From positions 62,001 to 126,000 of the forward strand of contig NZ_AGTR01000084.1 of NCBI RefSeq assembly GCF_000235625.1: a stretch of 64,000 nt of DNA, in the 5' to 3' direction. The notes beneath the pieces were generated by a model that saw only the letters and a program-made list of their open reading frames with translations, had not been told where the DNA came from and made no database searches. This document shows, in pieces, positions 17,465 to 26,648 of this stretch (position 1 is its first letter; every line of letters starts with the position of its first letter). The DNA comes from Marinobacter manganoxydans MnI7-9 (GTDB taxonomy: Bacteria > Pseudomonadota > Gammaproteobacteria > Pseudomonadales > Oleiphilaceae). The translations under genes were made by a program, and so were the position numbers.

Positions 17465-18133
17465 ATGTGCGGACGATTCACCTTCTATACCCCACCGGAC
17501 ACCCTGATCCTCGAGTTTTTTCCCGAGGGCATGGAGGTGGACGGGCATTTTGACCCCGGCTACAACATCCCTCCCGGCACAGGTATTCCCATGATCCGGA
17601 TGAGCATGAACGGCAGCCTGATCATGGCTCACTCCCACTGGGGCTTCCGGCCGGCCTGGGCGGATCAGAAAGCGCCGGCTCCGATCAATGCCCGTGCAGA
17701 AACAGCAGCCACATCAAAATACTTCCGGGACGCCTTTGCCCATCACCGTTGCCTGATACCGGCCAATGGCTGGTACGAATGGCAACAAACGGAACATGGG
17801 AAAGAACCTCACTACATAACGCCAGCGAATTCCGGGAAGTATCCGGCGATTTTCTTCGCCGGCCTCTGGACCCCGAGAGAAGGCGACGAGACCACCGCCT
17901 GCGCCATCATCACCGAACCGGCCAGCGAACACCTGAAGCATATCCATGAACGTCAGCCCGTGGTGCTTGATCCGGCCTGCCTGAGGGACTGGCTGAATCC
18001 GGAAATCACCGACCGGACACAATTGCGAGCAGTGACCCATCGCCTGGATCCTGAACAGCTGAAAGCCATTCCCGTTTCGCCGGAGGTGAATAATCCGAGG
18101 CATAACTCGCCGGACCTGATCCGGGAAGCCTGA
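17465..18133 (+). CDS. SOS response-associated peptidase (SRAP/YedK), abasic-site crosslinker
   Basis: 222 aa from the ATG that places catalytic Cys at position 2 (MCGRF); an upstream in-frame start would bury it and is rejected. SRAP motifs follow: NARAET, GWYEW (Glu) and IHERQP (His), the last usually HxRMP. The Met is removed and Cys2 bonds abasic sites in single-stranded DNA to form a thiazolidine DNA-protein crosslink (HMCES/YedK). No LexA box was recognised in the short upstream gap. Confidence 0.92.
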   Translation: MCGRFTFYTPPDTLILEFFPEGMEVDGHFDPGYNIPPGTGIPMIRMSMNGSLIMAHSHWGFRPAWADQKAPAPINARAETAATSKYFRDAFAHHRCLIPANGWYEWQQTEHGKEPHYITPANSGKYPAIFFAGLWTPREGDETTACAIITEPASEHLKHIHERQPVVLDPACLRDWLNPEITDRTQLRAVTHRLDPEQLKAIPVSPEVNNPRHNSPDLIREA

Positions 18134-18219
18134 GGCCTGTAGTAATCCTCTAATACCCGCTTCTTCACCGACGCTGATACTGTTTCCAGACTTGGCACGA
18201 CAATCACAAGGAGACAGCC

Positions 18220-18789
18220 ATGAGCGGGAAGAAGATTCTGATGATTACCGGTGACTTCACCGAAGATTACGAAACCATGGTGCCGTTCCAGGCACTGCAG
18301 GCCGTCGGGCACACGGTTCACGCTGTCTGCCCCGACAAGAAAGCCGGCGACACGGTTGCCACCGCCATCCATGATTTCGAGGGTGACCAGACCTACACCG
18401 AAAAACCGGGGCACCGGTTCGCCCTGAACGCGGATTTTGACGGGCTGGACCCCGCGAACTACGACGCATTGGTGGTGCCCGGCGGTCGCGCTCCTGAGTA
18501 CCTGCGGCTTAACAAGGATGTACAGAATCTGGTTCGCCATTTTTTCGAGACTGACAAGCCAGTGGCAGCGATTTGCCATGGTGCCCAGTTGTTGGCCGCA
18601 GCCGGGGTTCTGGAGGGGCGCAAATGCTCGGCCTATCCTGCCTGCCAGCCGGAGGTGGAACTGGCCGGCGGCACGTTCGCCGGTATCGAGGTTGATCAGG
18701 CGGTTACCGATGCTAATCTGGTAACAGCGCCTGCATGGCCCGCTCATCCGGCCTGGCTGGCGCAGTTTTTCAAGCTGCTGGATCAGTAA
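18220..18789 (+). CDS. DJ-1/PfpI-family protein
   Basis: 189 aa with a strong AAGGAG site. Class I amidotransferase-like fold: Glu16 in [14 protein letters not shown], and the nucleophile elbow [10 protein letters not shown] (Cys119-His120). Family members act as protein or nucleotide deglycases, glyoxalases or chaperones; which applies here cannot be told. It is followed at 50 bp by the ribbon-helix-helix gene, with a GC-rich hairpin in between. Confidence 0.87.
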   Translation: MSGKKILMITGDFTEDYETMVPFQALQAVGHTVHAVCPDKKAGDTVATAIHDFEGDQTYTEKPGHRFALNADFDGLDPANYDALVVPGGRAPEYLRLNKDVQNLVRHFFETDKPVAAICHGAQLLAAAGVLEGRKCSAYPACQPEVELAGGTFAGIEVDQAVTDANLVTAPAWPAHPAWLAQFFKLLDQ

Positions 18790-18795
18790 TGCAAA

Positions 18796-18817
18796 CGGGG
18801 CCGGCCCACCGGCCCCG
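18796..18817. other. GC-rich 9-bp hairpin between the DJ-1 and RHH genes
   Basis: CGGGGCCGG, a four-base loop CCCA, then CCGGCCCCG forms a perfect very stable stem just after the DJ-1 stop and about 20 bp before the next start. There is no T-run, so it is not a standard intrinsic terminator; it could trap ribosomes, stabilise the upstream mRNA or attenuate the downstream gene. Confidence 0.5.
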
Positions 18818-18839
18818 CCACGCTCTCAGGGAGGCCCGC

Positions 18840-19220
18840 ATGTGCAAGCTCTTTATCAACGCCGATCCGGAGCTTTGGGTCAGCCGGACCCACTCCCTGC
18901 GAATCGATGGCATGGTGACCAGTGTGCGAATGGAAAACGCCTTCTGGCAGGCACTGGCCGATCTGGCCGAACGGGATGGCATGAACCTGCCCCAGATGAT
19001 CACACGGCTTTACCACGAATCCATTGATGCCGGCCACGACCTCGGTAACTTCACGTCCTTCCTTCGGGTGTGTGCGCTCCGCTATCTGGAGCTCCAGCTG
19101 AGCGGCGACGTTCCCCGGGATACCCGGGTTCCGATTGCCTCGCTGGATGCAGACCGCATTCTTGCCAGCAAATCCGGTGAGCCGGCAACACCGGAGGTGG
19201 TAACCAAGGCCAGGCACTGA
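18840..19220 (+). CDS. ribbon-helix-helix domain protein (COG4321-like)
   Basis: 126 aa from ATG at 18840 with GGGAGG upstream. The N-terminal part (SLRIDGMVTSVRMENAFW, then LADLAERDGMNLPQMITRLY) fits an RHH_4 beta-strand plus two-helix DNA-binding fold. The C-terminal 30 residues are polar. Probably a small transcription regulator or accessory DNA-binding protein; target unknown. Confidence 0.72.
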   Translation: MCKLFINADPELWVSRTHSLRIDGMVTSVRMENAFWQALADLAERDGMNLPQMITRLYHESIDAGHDLGNFTSFLRVCALRYLELQLSGDVPRDTRVPIASLDADRILASKSGEPATPEVVTKARH

Positions 19221-19234
19221 TAAGAGGAGGTCAG

Positions 19235-20263
19235 TCAGCGCTGGCGTCCCTGACCCGCCTGTTTTGCCTTGATATCCCGGGTGTCTGCGGTTTCCACAAC
19301 CTCCTGAAGATTCCGCCTCGGAGCCGCCGGCAAATCTGTCGCCGGGTAACCCAACCTGAGCAGAATCTGCGGGAAACCCGAACGCCCAAGGAGGTGCTGA
19401 AGTTTCGGGCGAAGCACGGCGACCTGAATTGGCTGGTTCAGATAGGAAGCCTGCAGCCCCTGCCCCAGGGACCGGAGCAAAACCCGCTCCAGCGCCTGCC
19501 CGGCCTTCAGCCAGTCTTCTACGCCATCCCCGGCCGTTCCCAACGCAGCAATCACGGGTGATTCATCCGCCAGTTGACGGTCCTTGGCGCCAACGCCGTT
19601 GCCCATATCAAATGTGCGCACCACCAATTGGGCCACGGGCGCAACCATGCCGGGAACCGTCAAACCGTCTCCCTTGCGGCGGGGATGCATCCAGGCAGCC
19701 AACTCCCGTCGCCAACTCGGGTTGGACCATTGGGCAGCGTCGCCCTCCGCCACCAGCTCGGCCACCTGATGACGCGCATGCTCCGATTCCAGAACCTGGA
19801 ACCATGCTCCTTCGGTCTCCGCCGACTCTTCAAGGATGCCCAGCACCTCGGAAGGCACCTGCTTTGACTCAAACCGCTTGCGATAGGTGCGTCGCCTGGC
19901 AATCGCCCGGAACAGTTCCGTTTGACGGCCCTCCTCCCCGGATACCGGTGTGAACGAGACGGTCGCCAGCAGATCCTCGTCGCCCGGGTCCGGCAAAAGC
20001 TGGCATTCGGTATTGAATCCTGCATGAGCGGCGGCAATCCGAAGATTAAACAGGGCACACCCGCAGCTGATGGTCAGTTCCCGGTCGTCGGGGTCGTTGA
20101 CCGGCAATGCCCGTAACCGGTCCGCAAACAGGGAAATCCCGGTTTCGCCGAGTTCAAATCGCCAGGGCTGGGTGTTGTGGCTTGATGGCGCCAATGTTGC
20201 GCTCTCGAGGATGGCCGCCAGGGTGTCTCGCGGTATGGGGGTGTTGCGTGTTCCTTCGCTCAT
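19235..20263 (-). CDS. Acg-type nitroreductase-like FMN protein
   Basis: 342 aa. The N-terminal ATLAPSSHNTQPWRFEL and the double-length nitroreductase fold (TYRKRFESK in the centre, LGQGLQASYLNQP and LRLGYPA near the end) match the Acg-family FMN-binding oxidoreductases. Members bind FMN in a lidded pocket and may store flavin rather than reduce nitro groups. Convergent with the RHH gene. Substrate and electron donor unknown. Confidence 0.8.
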   Translation of the reverse strand: MSEGTRNTPIPRDTLAAILESATLAPSSHNTQPWRFELGETGISLFADRLRALPVNDPDDRELTISCGCALFNLRIAAAHAGFNTECQLLPDPGDEDLLATVSFTPVSGEEGRQTELFRAIARRRTYRKRFESKQVPSEVLGILEESAETEGAWFQVLESEHARHQVAELVAEGDAAQWSNPSWRRELAAWMHPRRKGDGLTVPGMVAPVAQLVVRTFDMGNGVGAKDRQLADESPVIAALGTAGDGVEDWLKAGQALERVLLRSLGQGLQASYLNQPIQVAVLRPKLQHLLGRSGFPQILLRLGYPATDLPAAPRRNLQEVVETADTRDIKAKQAGQGRQR

Positions 20264-20437
20264 TGCAGCTCTCCCGAATGGTCTCGTGACAGACTATTCC
20301 TGCGTGAAAGGAAAAGATAGCCGGTGATGCCCGGCGACTTAGTGGAGCCGCATCAACAAAATCTCACGCTCCGTAACCTGACATTCCCGGGCGCGACAAT
20401 TAAAGTGAAGACAGTGAAAACTTGCACAGGGTCTGAG

Positions 20438-20938
20438 ATGCGTTATTCCTTCAGAAACATCTTATTTCTGGCATTCGTGGCGCTTGCGCTCGGCGGTTGC
20501 GCCAGTAGCGGAAAGCTGCAGCCGGGTTCTACGCCTGGACTACAGACCGTTCCTGTCGAGGCATCCAGTTCGGAAAAGGCCCAAAAACTCTGGCAGGTGT
20601 TCGAGCGTTACCGGGGCACCCCCTATGAATACGGTGGCACCTCCGGCAATGGCTTCGATTGCTCAGGATTCATTCTTACCGCCTACCAGGAAGGTCTGGG
20701 CAAACAATTGCCCAGGACAACGACCCAAATGCTTGCCAGTGGTGACGTGGTTCATCCCGGCGAGATTCGACCGGGCGATGTGGTGTTCTTCCGGATTGGC
20801 GGAAAGGAACAACACGCCGGTATCTATATGGGCGGGGACCGCTTTATCCACGCATCAACATCGGCCGGCGTAATCCAGTCCTCGATCAGCGGCTACTACT
20901 GGAAAGGCCGCCTGACCGAAGCGAGACGCTTTGACTGA
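20438..20938 (+). CDS. NlpC/P60 cell-wall endopeptidase lipoprotein
   Basis: 166 aa from ATG at 20438; upstream in-frame starts lack a signal peptide. Lipobox LGGC (Cys21), then an NlpC/P60 domain with Cys75 in DCSGF, His126 in QHAGIY and His138 in FIHAS as the catalytic set. Cleaves the D-Glu/meso-DAP peptide bond of peptidoglycan stems (Spr/NlpC class), acting in the periplasm from a lipid anchor. Confidence 0.9.
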   Translation: MRYSFRNILFLAFVALALGGCASSGKLQPGSTPGLQTVPVEASSSEKAQKLWQVFERYRGTPYEYGGTSGNGFDCSGFILTAYQEGLGKQLPRTTTQMLASGDVVHPGEIRPGDVVFFRIGGKEQHAGIYMGGDRFIHASTSAGVIQSSISGYYWKGRLTEARRFD

Positions 20939-20958
20939 GCCAAGCTGAATAGCCCGCT

Positions 20959-21432
20959 TCAACGCTTTTTCCGGCGCACATAGAGTACTTTGAGGACGCG
21001 CGCGACGAGCTCACCGGATTCATCAACAATATCCACGTCCCACTCTGGCAGCATTTTGTCTCCGTTTGCCGTTGCGGCGCGGATCTCTTCAACACGCTCA
21101 TCGGTCAATTCAAAGCGTGCCATCACCTTGCCCTTGCCGGGACGGATAAAATCAATACTCGCCGATTTATCCCACACGATGTAGTCATTGCCCAGCCGTC
21201 GCATCAGCAGCAGCATGTACATGGGATCAACCATGCTGTAGAGCGAACCGCCAAAGTGCGTGCCCACGTAATTGGTGTTGTACCAGTGCTGGCCCATCTC
21301 CACCCGGGCCGAGCTGAAATCCTCAGCAATGTGGGTCACCCGGATTCCAGCACCGATATAGGGAGCAAACGTGGAAAGAACACGGCGCATGGCCCCGGCA
21401 CTGGCGAGCCAGCGACGTAGAGTGGCGTTCAT
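20959..21432 (-). CDS. DUF4442 hotdog-fold protein (thioesterase-like)
   Basis: 157 aa from ATG at 21432 (GAGG ribosome site; a TTG lies one codon earlier). Hotdog features: the THFGGSLYSMVDPMYMLLL helix and DKSASIDFIRPGKGKVMARFEL strands, with basic C-terminus VRRKKR. DUF4442 proteins resemble PaaI-type acyl-CoA thioesterases but no substrate is assigned. Convergent with the NlpC gene. Confidence 0.82.
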   Translation of the reverse strand: MNATLRRWLASAGAMRRVLSTFAPYIGAGIRVTHIAEDFSSARVEMGQHWYNTNYVGTHFGGSLYSMVDPMYMLLLMRRLGNDYIVWDKSASIDFIRPGKGKVMARFELTDERVEEIRAATANGDKMLPEWDVDIVDESGELVARVLKVLYVRRKKR

Positions 21433-21531
21433 CAAACATCCTCGATGGTATAAATGACTGCAAATTCAGTAGCACGCTATCTTCCAACCCGACGCGCGCC
21501 GATGCAAGAAATTCATACGATCGTTTGAATA

Positions 21532-22137
21532 TTAAAGACCACTCAACGTGAGATGCAGGGCGATAGCGGCCATCATGATTCCAATGACACCATCAATAAT
21601 CCGCCAGGCCAGCGGCCGGGAGAGAATGGGCGCCAGCGCCGAGCCGCCCCAGGCAAGCAGGCCGAACCAGAGAATCGAGGCACTGCTCGCACCGGCCACA
21701 AAGGTGGTCGCGTCCTCTTGCTGGGCTCCGATGGCAGGAATCAACAGCAGCGTATCCAGATAAACCTGAGGGTTGAGCAGAGTGACTGCCAGGGTCGTGA
21801 ACACCACGGCTTTAAGGCTTCGTTTGGTTACCTCACCCGCTTCAAGAGCCGCTCTGCCGCGGCTGGCGCGAACGAAGGACTGAATCGCCAGCCAGCCAAG
21901 GAAGGCCACACCCAGCCACCGGAGAATCTCCAGGGCCTCAGGCATGGCCATCAGGGCAGCACTGATGCCGAACATGCCCAGGGTAAACAGGGTGATATCG
22001 GCCACTATGCACAGCCCGGCTGACCACCAATGATGTTCCCGGCGTATTGCCTGGCTCAGCAGGTAGGCGTTCTGCGCACCGATCGCCACGATAATGCCGC
22101 CACACACAATCAGACCGGTCAGGTAACTCTCAAGCAC
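21532..22137 (-). CDS. argO: LysE/ArgO-family amino acid exporter
   Basis: 201 aa from GTG with AAGGAG upstream. About six transmembrane helices; family signatures GAQNAYLLSQAIRR near the N-terminus and NPQVYLDTLLL in the middle. Exports arginine and/or lysine across the inner membrane. The divergent neighbour is an ArgP-type LysR regulator, the classical activator of argO, which supports the call. Confidence 0.9.
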   Translation of the reverse strand: MLESYLTGLIVCGGIIVAIGAQNAYLLSQAIRREHHWWSAGLCIVADITLFTLGMFGISAALMAMPEALEILRWLGVAFLGWLAIQSFVRASRGRAALEAGEVTKRSLKAVVFTTLAVTLLNPQVYLDTLLLIPAIGAQQEDATTFVAGASSASILWFGLLAWGGSALAPILSRPLAWRIIDGVIGIMMAAIALHLTLSGL

Positions 22138-22225
22138 GTGAATCTCTCCTTAATGAATGGCGCAAGGTTACCGCTTCCCAGCTATACTTGAAATTCATAC
22201 TCATAATGCTGCATCAGTTTTACTT
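22138..22225. promoter_or_regulatory. argO/argP divergent promoter region
   Basis: 88 bp separate the argO GTG and argP ATG. The AT-rich stretch TTGAAATTCATACTCATAATG near 22189-22209 is the likely ArgP (LysR T-N11-A type) binding and promoter area. Exact elements were not resolved; the assignment is from the divergent arrangement. Confidence 0.45.
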
Positions 22226-23107
22226 ATGATTGACTACAAATTGCTGGAAGCCCTGGCGACGGTCATTGAGTGCGGAGGATTCGAACGTGCCGGCCTGGCG
22301 CTCGGGCTGAGCCAGTCGGCCATTTCGCAGCGAATTCGCACCCTTGAAATCCGGCTCGGACAACCGGTTCTGGTGCGAAGCCCGGCACTCAAGGCTACAC
22401 CGGCCGGACAGCGTCTGCTCAACCACGTTCAGCAGGTGCAATTGCTGGAGCGCGACCTGACCAAGTCCATCCCGGCACTCTCGGAACCCACAGCGAGACT
22501 GCGCATCGCGCTGAATGCCGACAGCCTCGCCACCTGGTGGGCGGCCGCGGTAGGCAACTTCTGCGCGGAGGAGACCCTGCTGCTGGATCTTGTGGTCGAG
22601 GACCAGGACATTGGCCTTCGCAGGATGCGCGAAGGGGATGTGGCTGCCTGCCTGTGCAGCAGCTCCCAGCCTGTTGCCGGTGCCCGCTGCGTGCCCATTG
22701 GCACCATGACCTACATGCCACTGGCAACTCCGGACTATGTGCACCGATACTTCGGGAAAGGCCTGAGCGAAACCAGCCTGAAGAATGCCCCGGCCATTGT
22801 TTTCGGGCCGAATGACCAGCTGCAACACCGGTTCCTGGCCCAGTGCGGGTATCACGGCACCTTCCCTCACCACCTTTGCCCATCCTCGGAAGGTTTTGTG
22901 AAACTGGCGCTGGCCGGCATGGGGTATGGCATGATTCCGGAAATGCAGGCCCGCCCGGAAATATCTGCCGAGCGCCTGGTGAGCATCGCGCCTGAACAAA
23001 CCCTGGAAGTGCAGCTATACTGGCACTTCTGGCGCCATGGCGGCGGCGTGATGGACCGCCTGACCAACGCCTTGCGGTCTGCGGCCACGTTGAATTCAAA
23101 CATGTAA
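22226..23107 (+). CDS. argP: LysR-family regulator ArgP (IciA)
   Basis: 293 aa from ATG at 22226. N-terminal winged HTH (KLLEALATVIECGGFERAGLAL, LSQSAISQRIRTLE) matches ArgP almost exactly in spacing, and the effector domain fills the remainder (LRIALNADSLATWWAAAVG is characteristic). ArgP senses arginine and lysine and activates argO. Divergent from argO. Confidence 0.92.
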   Translation: MIDYKLLEALATVIECGGFERAGLALGLSQSAISQRIRTLEIRLGQPVLVRSPALKATPAGQRLLNHVQQVQLLERDLTKSIPALSEPTARLRIALNADSLATWWAAAVGNFCAEETLLLDLVVEDQDIGLRRMREGDVAACLCSSSQPVAGARCVPIGTMTYMPLATPDYVHRYFGKGLSETSLKNAPAIVFGPNDQLQHRFLAQCGYHGTFPHHLCPSSEGFVKLALAGMGYGMIPEMQARPEISAERLVSIAPEQTLEVQLYWHFWRHGGGVMDRLTNALRSAATLNSNM

Positions 23108-23128
23108 ACAGGGGGAGCAACGATCAGA

Positions 23129-23482
23129 ATGAAGCACCTTGTGGCGGTTTACGGCACGTTGAAACGTGGCCGGAACAACAGCCATATTCTGCGAGGCGCC
23201 CGTTTTGTCGGGACAGACTGGATGCCCGAACTGAGCCTGTATCACCTGGGCCCCTACCCGGGTGCCATAGAGGAACCTTCCCCGGGCGTCCGCGTGGAAG
23301 TCTATGCGGTTACCGATACGATGCTGAAAACACTGGACGAACTGGAAGACTTCTTTCCTGAACGCCCGCAAAGCAGCCTGTATATCCGCCAGACCATGGA
23401 CACTCGCCACGGGTCTGCCTGGGTGTACATTTACAATCGGCCGGTTAAAACGATCCAGCGGCTGCGCTCCGGGAGCTGGTAG
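23129..23482 (+). CDS. gamma-glutamylcyclotransferase-fold protein (AIG2-like)
   Basis: 117 aa. Opening AVYGTLKRG is the GGCT/AIG2 substrate loop (YGSL-like), and the acidic catalytic Glu is likely in LDELEDFFPE. Family enzymes release 5-oxoproline from gamma-glutamyl amines or peptides; many bacterial members are uncharacterised. 21 bp after argP on the same strand. Confidence 0.85.
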   Translation: MKHLVAVYGTLKRGRNNSHILRGARFVGTDWMPELSLYHLGPYPGAIEEPSPGVRVEVYAVTDTMLKTLDELEDFFPERPQSSLYIRQTMDTRHGSAWVYIYNRPVKTIQRLRSGSW

Positions 23483-23519
23483 ACCATAGCCCACACACCT
23501 TCACCATAAGGACACCAGA

Positions 23520-23939
23520 TTGGACCTGACAACGCCTGCCCTGCTCTTCCCGGCGATTTCACTGCTGTTGCTGGCCTTCACCAACCGGTTTCTGGTGTTG
23601 GCGCAGCTGATCCGCCAACTCAAGCAGATGGACACCGAGGAAGACCACGCCCTGATTGCCCGACAGATCGGAATGCTGCGCAAACGGATTGTGCTGACCA
23701 AACGCATGCAGGCGTTCGGCGTACTCAGTTTCTTCCTGTGTACGGTTTCCATGTTCCTGCTTTTCCTGGGTGCCGACCTGCCGGGGGTGATCGCGTTTGG
23801 CGCCAGCCTGGTACTGCTGTCTTTCTCGCTGCTGTACTCGCTGTACGAAATCCAGATCTCAACCAATGCCATCAATGTCGAGCTGGCCAGCTTTGAGGCC
23901 CGCAAGAGTGCCGGCCGGGAAGATGTCGACTATTCGTGA
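23520..23939 (+). CDS. DUF2721 membrane protein
   Basis: 139 aa from TTG at 23520 with AAGGA upstream. Layout: N-terminal hydrophobic helix (LLFPAISLLLLAFTNRFLVLAQLI), a charged helical loop (QMDTEEDHALIARQIGMLRKRI), then two more membrane helices (about 65-105). This is the DUF2721 pattern; function unknown. Its end overlaps the convergent CPBP gene by 10 bp. Confidence 0.78.
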   Translation: MDLTTPALLFPAISLLLLAFTNRFLVLAQLIRQLKQMDTEEDHALIARQIGMLRKRIVLTKRMQAFGVLSFFLCTVSMFLLFLGADLPGVIAFGASLVLLSFSLLYSLYEIQISTNAINVELASFEARKSAGREDVDYS

Positions 23940-24550
23940 GGCCTGTTTGCGCCGGAATTCACGACCCGGACACCAAACCAGCGCGGAAACCGGAGCAGAC
24001 AAAACAGGGCAATCATGTCGTAAAGGGCGTGCCAGACCATGACCAGAGCAAGGCTTTCGGATAACAGGTAGGCCGCCCCCAGGACCATGCCAAGGCCGGT
24101 AGCCACCAGAAAATAGGTAAATGAAACGTAGTGCACCAGCCCGAACAACACCGATGCCGCAAGCACGGCCGTTACAGGGTCCGTCTTTGTCATCAGCCAG
24201 CCCTGGATTGCGCCTCGGAATAACAGTTCCTCACCGACTCCGGCCAGGAGGGATAGCAGAATGAGTACAGCCGGGGAGTAGCTGGAGGCAAAGTCATACA
24301 AACCCTGCATCTGCCGCTCGAGGTTCTCCGGGAACAAGCCGGGCACCCGCGTAAGCAACAGCAAAACGGCGTAGGTAAGAGCGGCTCCAACCGTCCCCAG
24401 GAAGATGCTGGGCCACAGGCCTGGCCCAACATGCAGCACCGGAATTCCGAATAGCAGTATCGCCACTAATCCGATAACGCCAATGGCGCCCTGGAATAAC
24501 AGAGCGGCATTGGAGGACATACCCGAGTTTCGTCGTTTACCCAACGCCAT
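23930..24550 (-). CDS. CPBP-family intramembrane metalloprotease
   Basis: 206 aa, about six membrane helices. CPBP (Abi/Rce1) signature: EELLFRG, FGLVHY and the final WHALYD, giving the Glu-Glu/His/His metal site. Probable prenyl-protease-like or self-immunity-type membrane peptidase; substrate unknown. Its ATG abuts the TAA of the crotonase gene (TAAATG), so the two are co-transcribed. Confidence 0.85.
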   Translation of the reverse strand: MALGKRRNSGMSSNAALLFQGAIGVIGLVAILLFGIPVLHVGPGLWPSIFLGTVGAALTYAVLLLLTRVPGLFPENLERQMQGLYDFASSYSPAVLILLSLLAGVGEELLFRGAIQGWLMTKTDPVTAVLAASVLFGLVHYVSFTYFLVATGLGMVLGAAYLLSESLALVMVWHALYDMIALFCLLRFPRWFGVRVVNSGANRPHE

Positions 24551-25405
24551 TTACTGGTCGAACAAGGGCTTCACCGGAAACAGCGCATCGTATTTTGGCG
24601 CCTGCTTCTGGGCTTTGGCCTGGAACGATTTCATCATGTCCGTCGGGCGGAACATGCCGGCCTGCCAGGTGGCCATATACTTGAGGCTGTCTTCCACACT
24701 GTGGTCGCGACTGTAATTGAGCATTTCCTTGCAGCCAGTGACGGCCAGAGGAGAGTTCGCCGCAATCTGGCCGGCAATGGCCATAACGCCTGCCAGCATG
24801 GATTCCTGGTCGGCGTAAACGGCGTTCACGAAGCCCAGATTCTGCGCTTCAGTGGCGGAGAATTTTCGGCCGGTGTAGGCCAATTCACGAACCACGCCCT
24901 CGGGCATCAGTTTGGGCAGGCGCTGGAGCGTGCCGACGTCGGCGGTCATGCCCAGCTCGGTTTCCTTGATGGTGAAGTAGGCATCTTCCGTGCAATAACG
25001 GCTATCGGCGGCACACACCAGATCCAGAGCGCCACCGATACAGCCACCGTGGATGGCTGCCAGCACGGGAAGCCGGATTTTTTCCAGAGAGGTGAGAGTA
25101 TCCTGCAACTGCAGCACAACCCTGCGAAGGTTTTCCGCCATGCGCCCGGGGTCACCGTTCATGGGCACGGCTTTGGGATCGCTGAATACACCCAGATCCA
25201 TGCCCGCAGAGAAGTGTTTGCCGGTGGAGGAAATGACGATAACGCGGGCATCGGTGTTGGCCTCAATATCCTGCATGCACCGGGGCAACTCGAGCCAGAA
25301 CGCCTTGTTCATGGTGTTCAGGGCCTCCGGACGACTGAACTGAAGGTGGGCGATGTGGTCTTTAACCTCAATCGAAAAACTCTCGTAACTGGACAACTCA
25401 GACAA
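24551..25405 (-). CDS. enoyl-CoA hydratase/isomerase (dienoyl-CoA isomerase-like)
   Basis: 284 aa from TTG with AAGGAG seven bases upstream. Crotonase fold: oxyanion-hole residues in HFSAGMDLG and HGGCIGGALDL, and an acidic pair in ETELGMTADVGTLQRLP. The Asp in MTADVG and the overall length fit delta3,5-delta2,4-dienoyl-CoA isomerase (ECH1), which handles odd-position double bonds in beta-oxidation. Generic enoyl-CoA hydratase remains possible. Confidence 0.83.
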   Translation of the reverse strand: MSELSSYESFSIEVKDHIAHLQFSRPEALNTMNKAFWLELPRCMQDIEANTDARVIVISSTGKHFSAGMDLGVFSDPKAVPMNGDPGRMAENLRRVVLQLQDTLTSLEKIRLPVLAAIHGGCIGGALDLVCAADSRYCTEDAYFTIKETELGMTADVGTLQRLPKLMPEGVVRELAYTGRKFSATEAQNLGFVNAVYADQESMLAGVMAIAGQIAANSPLAVTGCKEMLNYSRDHSVEDSLKYMATWQAGMFRPTDMMKSFQAKAQKQAPKYDALFPVKPLFDQ

Positions 25406-25534
25406 GACAGCACTCCTTACATAAATGTCGCTAACCGGCTCACTAGCGGTCGCCCCGGCTAATGTATCGTCAATTCTGCTACCTTCGTATTATGGCGGAC
25501 AGAGACACGACACGTTAACCCGAAAAGGCCTGGT

Positions 25535-26506
25535 ATGGAATTCACCTTCCTCGGCACGTCAGCCGGAACGCCGACAAAATCGCGCAACGTAACCGGTCTG
25601 GCGCTGAGCCACGGCGGACCAAAACACTGGTACCTGATTGACTGCGGTGAAGGCACCCAGCACCAGTTGCTGAGAACCCATCATTCCGTGATGCAGCTGC
25701 AGGCAATATTTATCACCCACATCCATGGCGACCATACGTTCGGGCTGCCGGGACTGCTGACCAGCGCCTCCATGCTCGGCCGCACTGCTCCTTTGTACCT
25801 GGTTGCGCCAAGACCGGTAAAAACCTTCATAGAGGCCGCCATCGGTAATAGTGACTCCAGCCTGAGTTATGAATTGAGATTTGTCGATTCCGAAGCAGAG
25901 AACTTCCACTGGGAAGACGACTCCCTGTCGGTAACTGCAGTCCCCCTGTCCCATCGTGTCTCCTGCAGGGCCTTTGTGTTCACGGAAAAGAATCTGGAAC
26001 GCCAGCTGGTCCGGGACAGGCTCGAAGCGGATGGTATTGAGGCCGGTCCCGCCTGGGGCCGCCTGCAACAGGGCGACGACGTGGTACTGGAAGATGGGCG
26101 CCTCGCCCGTTGTGATGATTACACCCGAATTGCCAGAAAACCTCGCAAGGTTATCGTCGCCGGCGACAACGACCAGCCCGACCTGCTTCTGGCAGCGTGC
26201 ACGGGTGTTCAGGTGGTCATCCACGAAGCGACCTACACCCAGGAAGTCTCCGACCGGGTCGGACCCTGGCCGCAACACAGCTCCGCTGCCCAGGTAGCCC
26301 GCTTCGCCGAGGCCGCAGGCGTTCCCAATCTCGTCCTCACCCACTTCAGTTCCCGTTACCAGTTCAATCCGGATGCTTATCCGCACATTGGTGAGATCGA
26401 ATCCGAAGCCAAAGGCATTTATCGGGGCAACCTGTATCTGGCCAGGGATTTCGCACGCTATACCCTGGGCAAAGATCTGATATTTAACGCCACTGAGCAT
26501 CTATAA
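25535..26506 (+). CDS. rnz: ribonuclease Z (tRNase Z)
   Basis: 323 aa. Metallo-beta-lactamase fold with the long-known zinc motif HIHGDH (62-67), opening FLGTSAGTPTKSRN typical of tRNase Z, and later VAGDN, HEATY and LTHFSSRY. Endonuclease that matures tRNA 3' ends. Read away from the crotonase gene; the following gap contains an inverted repeat. Confidence 0.92.
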   Translation: MEFTFLGTSAGTPTKSRNVTGLALSHGGPKHWYLIDCGEGTQHQLLRTHHSVMQLQAIFITHIHGDHTFGLPGLLTSASMLGRTAPLYLVAPRPVKTFIEAAIGNSDSSLSYELRFVDSEAENFHWEDDSLSVTAVPLSHRVSCRAFVFTEKNLERQLVRDRLEADGIEAGPAWGRLQQGDDVVLEDGRLARCDDYTRIARKPRKVIVAGDNDQPDLLLAACTGVQVVIHEATYTQEVSDRVGPWPQHSSAAQVARFAEAAGVPNLVLTHFSSRYQFNPDAYPHIGEIESEAKGIYRGNLYLARDFARYTLGKDLIFNATEHL

Positions 26507-26570
26507 TGCAGTCGTGGATTCAGGCTCGTGCATGACTTCAGATGTGTCGCTTTTGTACATTCACTTTGCG

Positions 26571-26616
26571 TTTGTTCAAGTTCCAATTAAACTGCAATCA
26601 CGATAAATTGAACAAA
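26571..26616. promoter_or_regulatory. perfect 9-bp inverted repeat upstream of the DUF1631/GGDEF/EAL gene
   Basis: TTTGTTCAA (26571-26579) and TTGAACAAA (26608-26616) are exact reverse complements separated by 28 bp. The right arm ends 32 bp before the start of the large gene. The spacing suggests two operator half-sites; no regulator is identified. Confidence 0.4.
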
Positions 26617-26648
26617 GATTCATTTCTCACTGCTCAGGAAGGCGGTCA

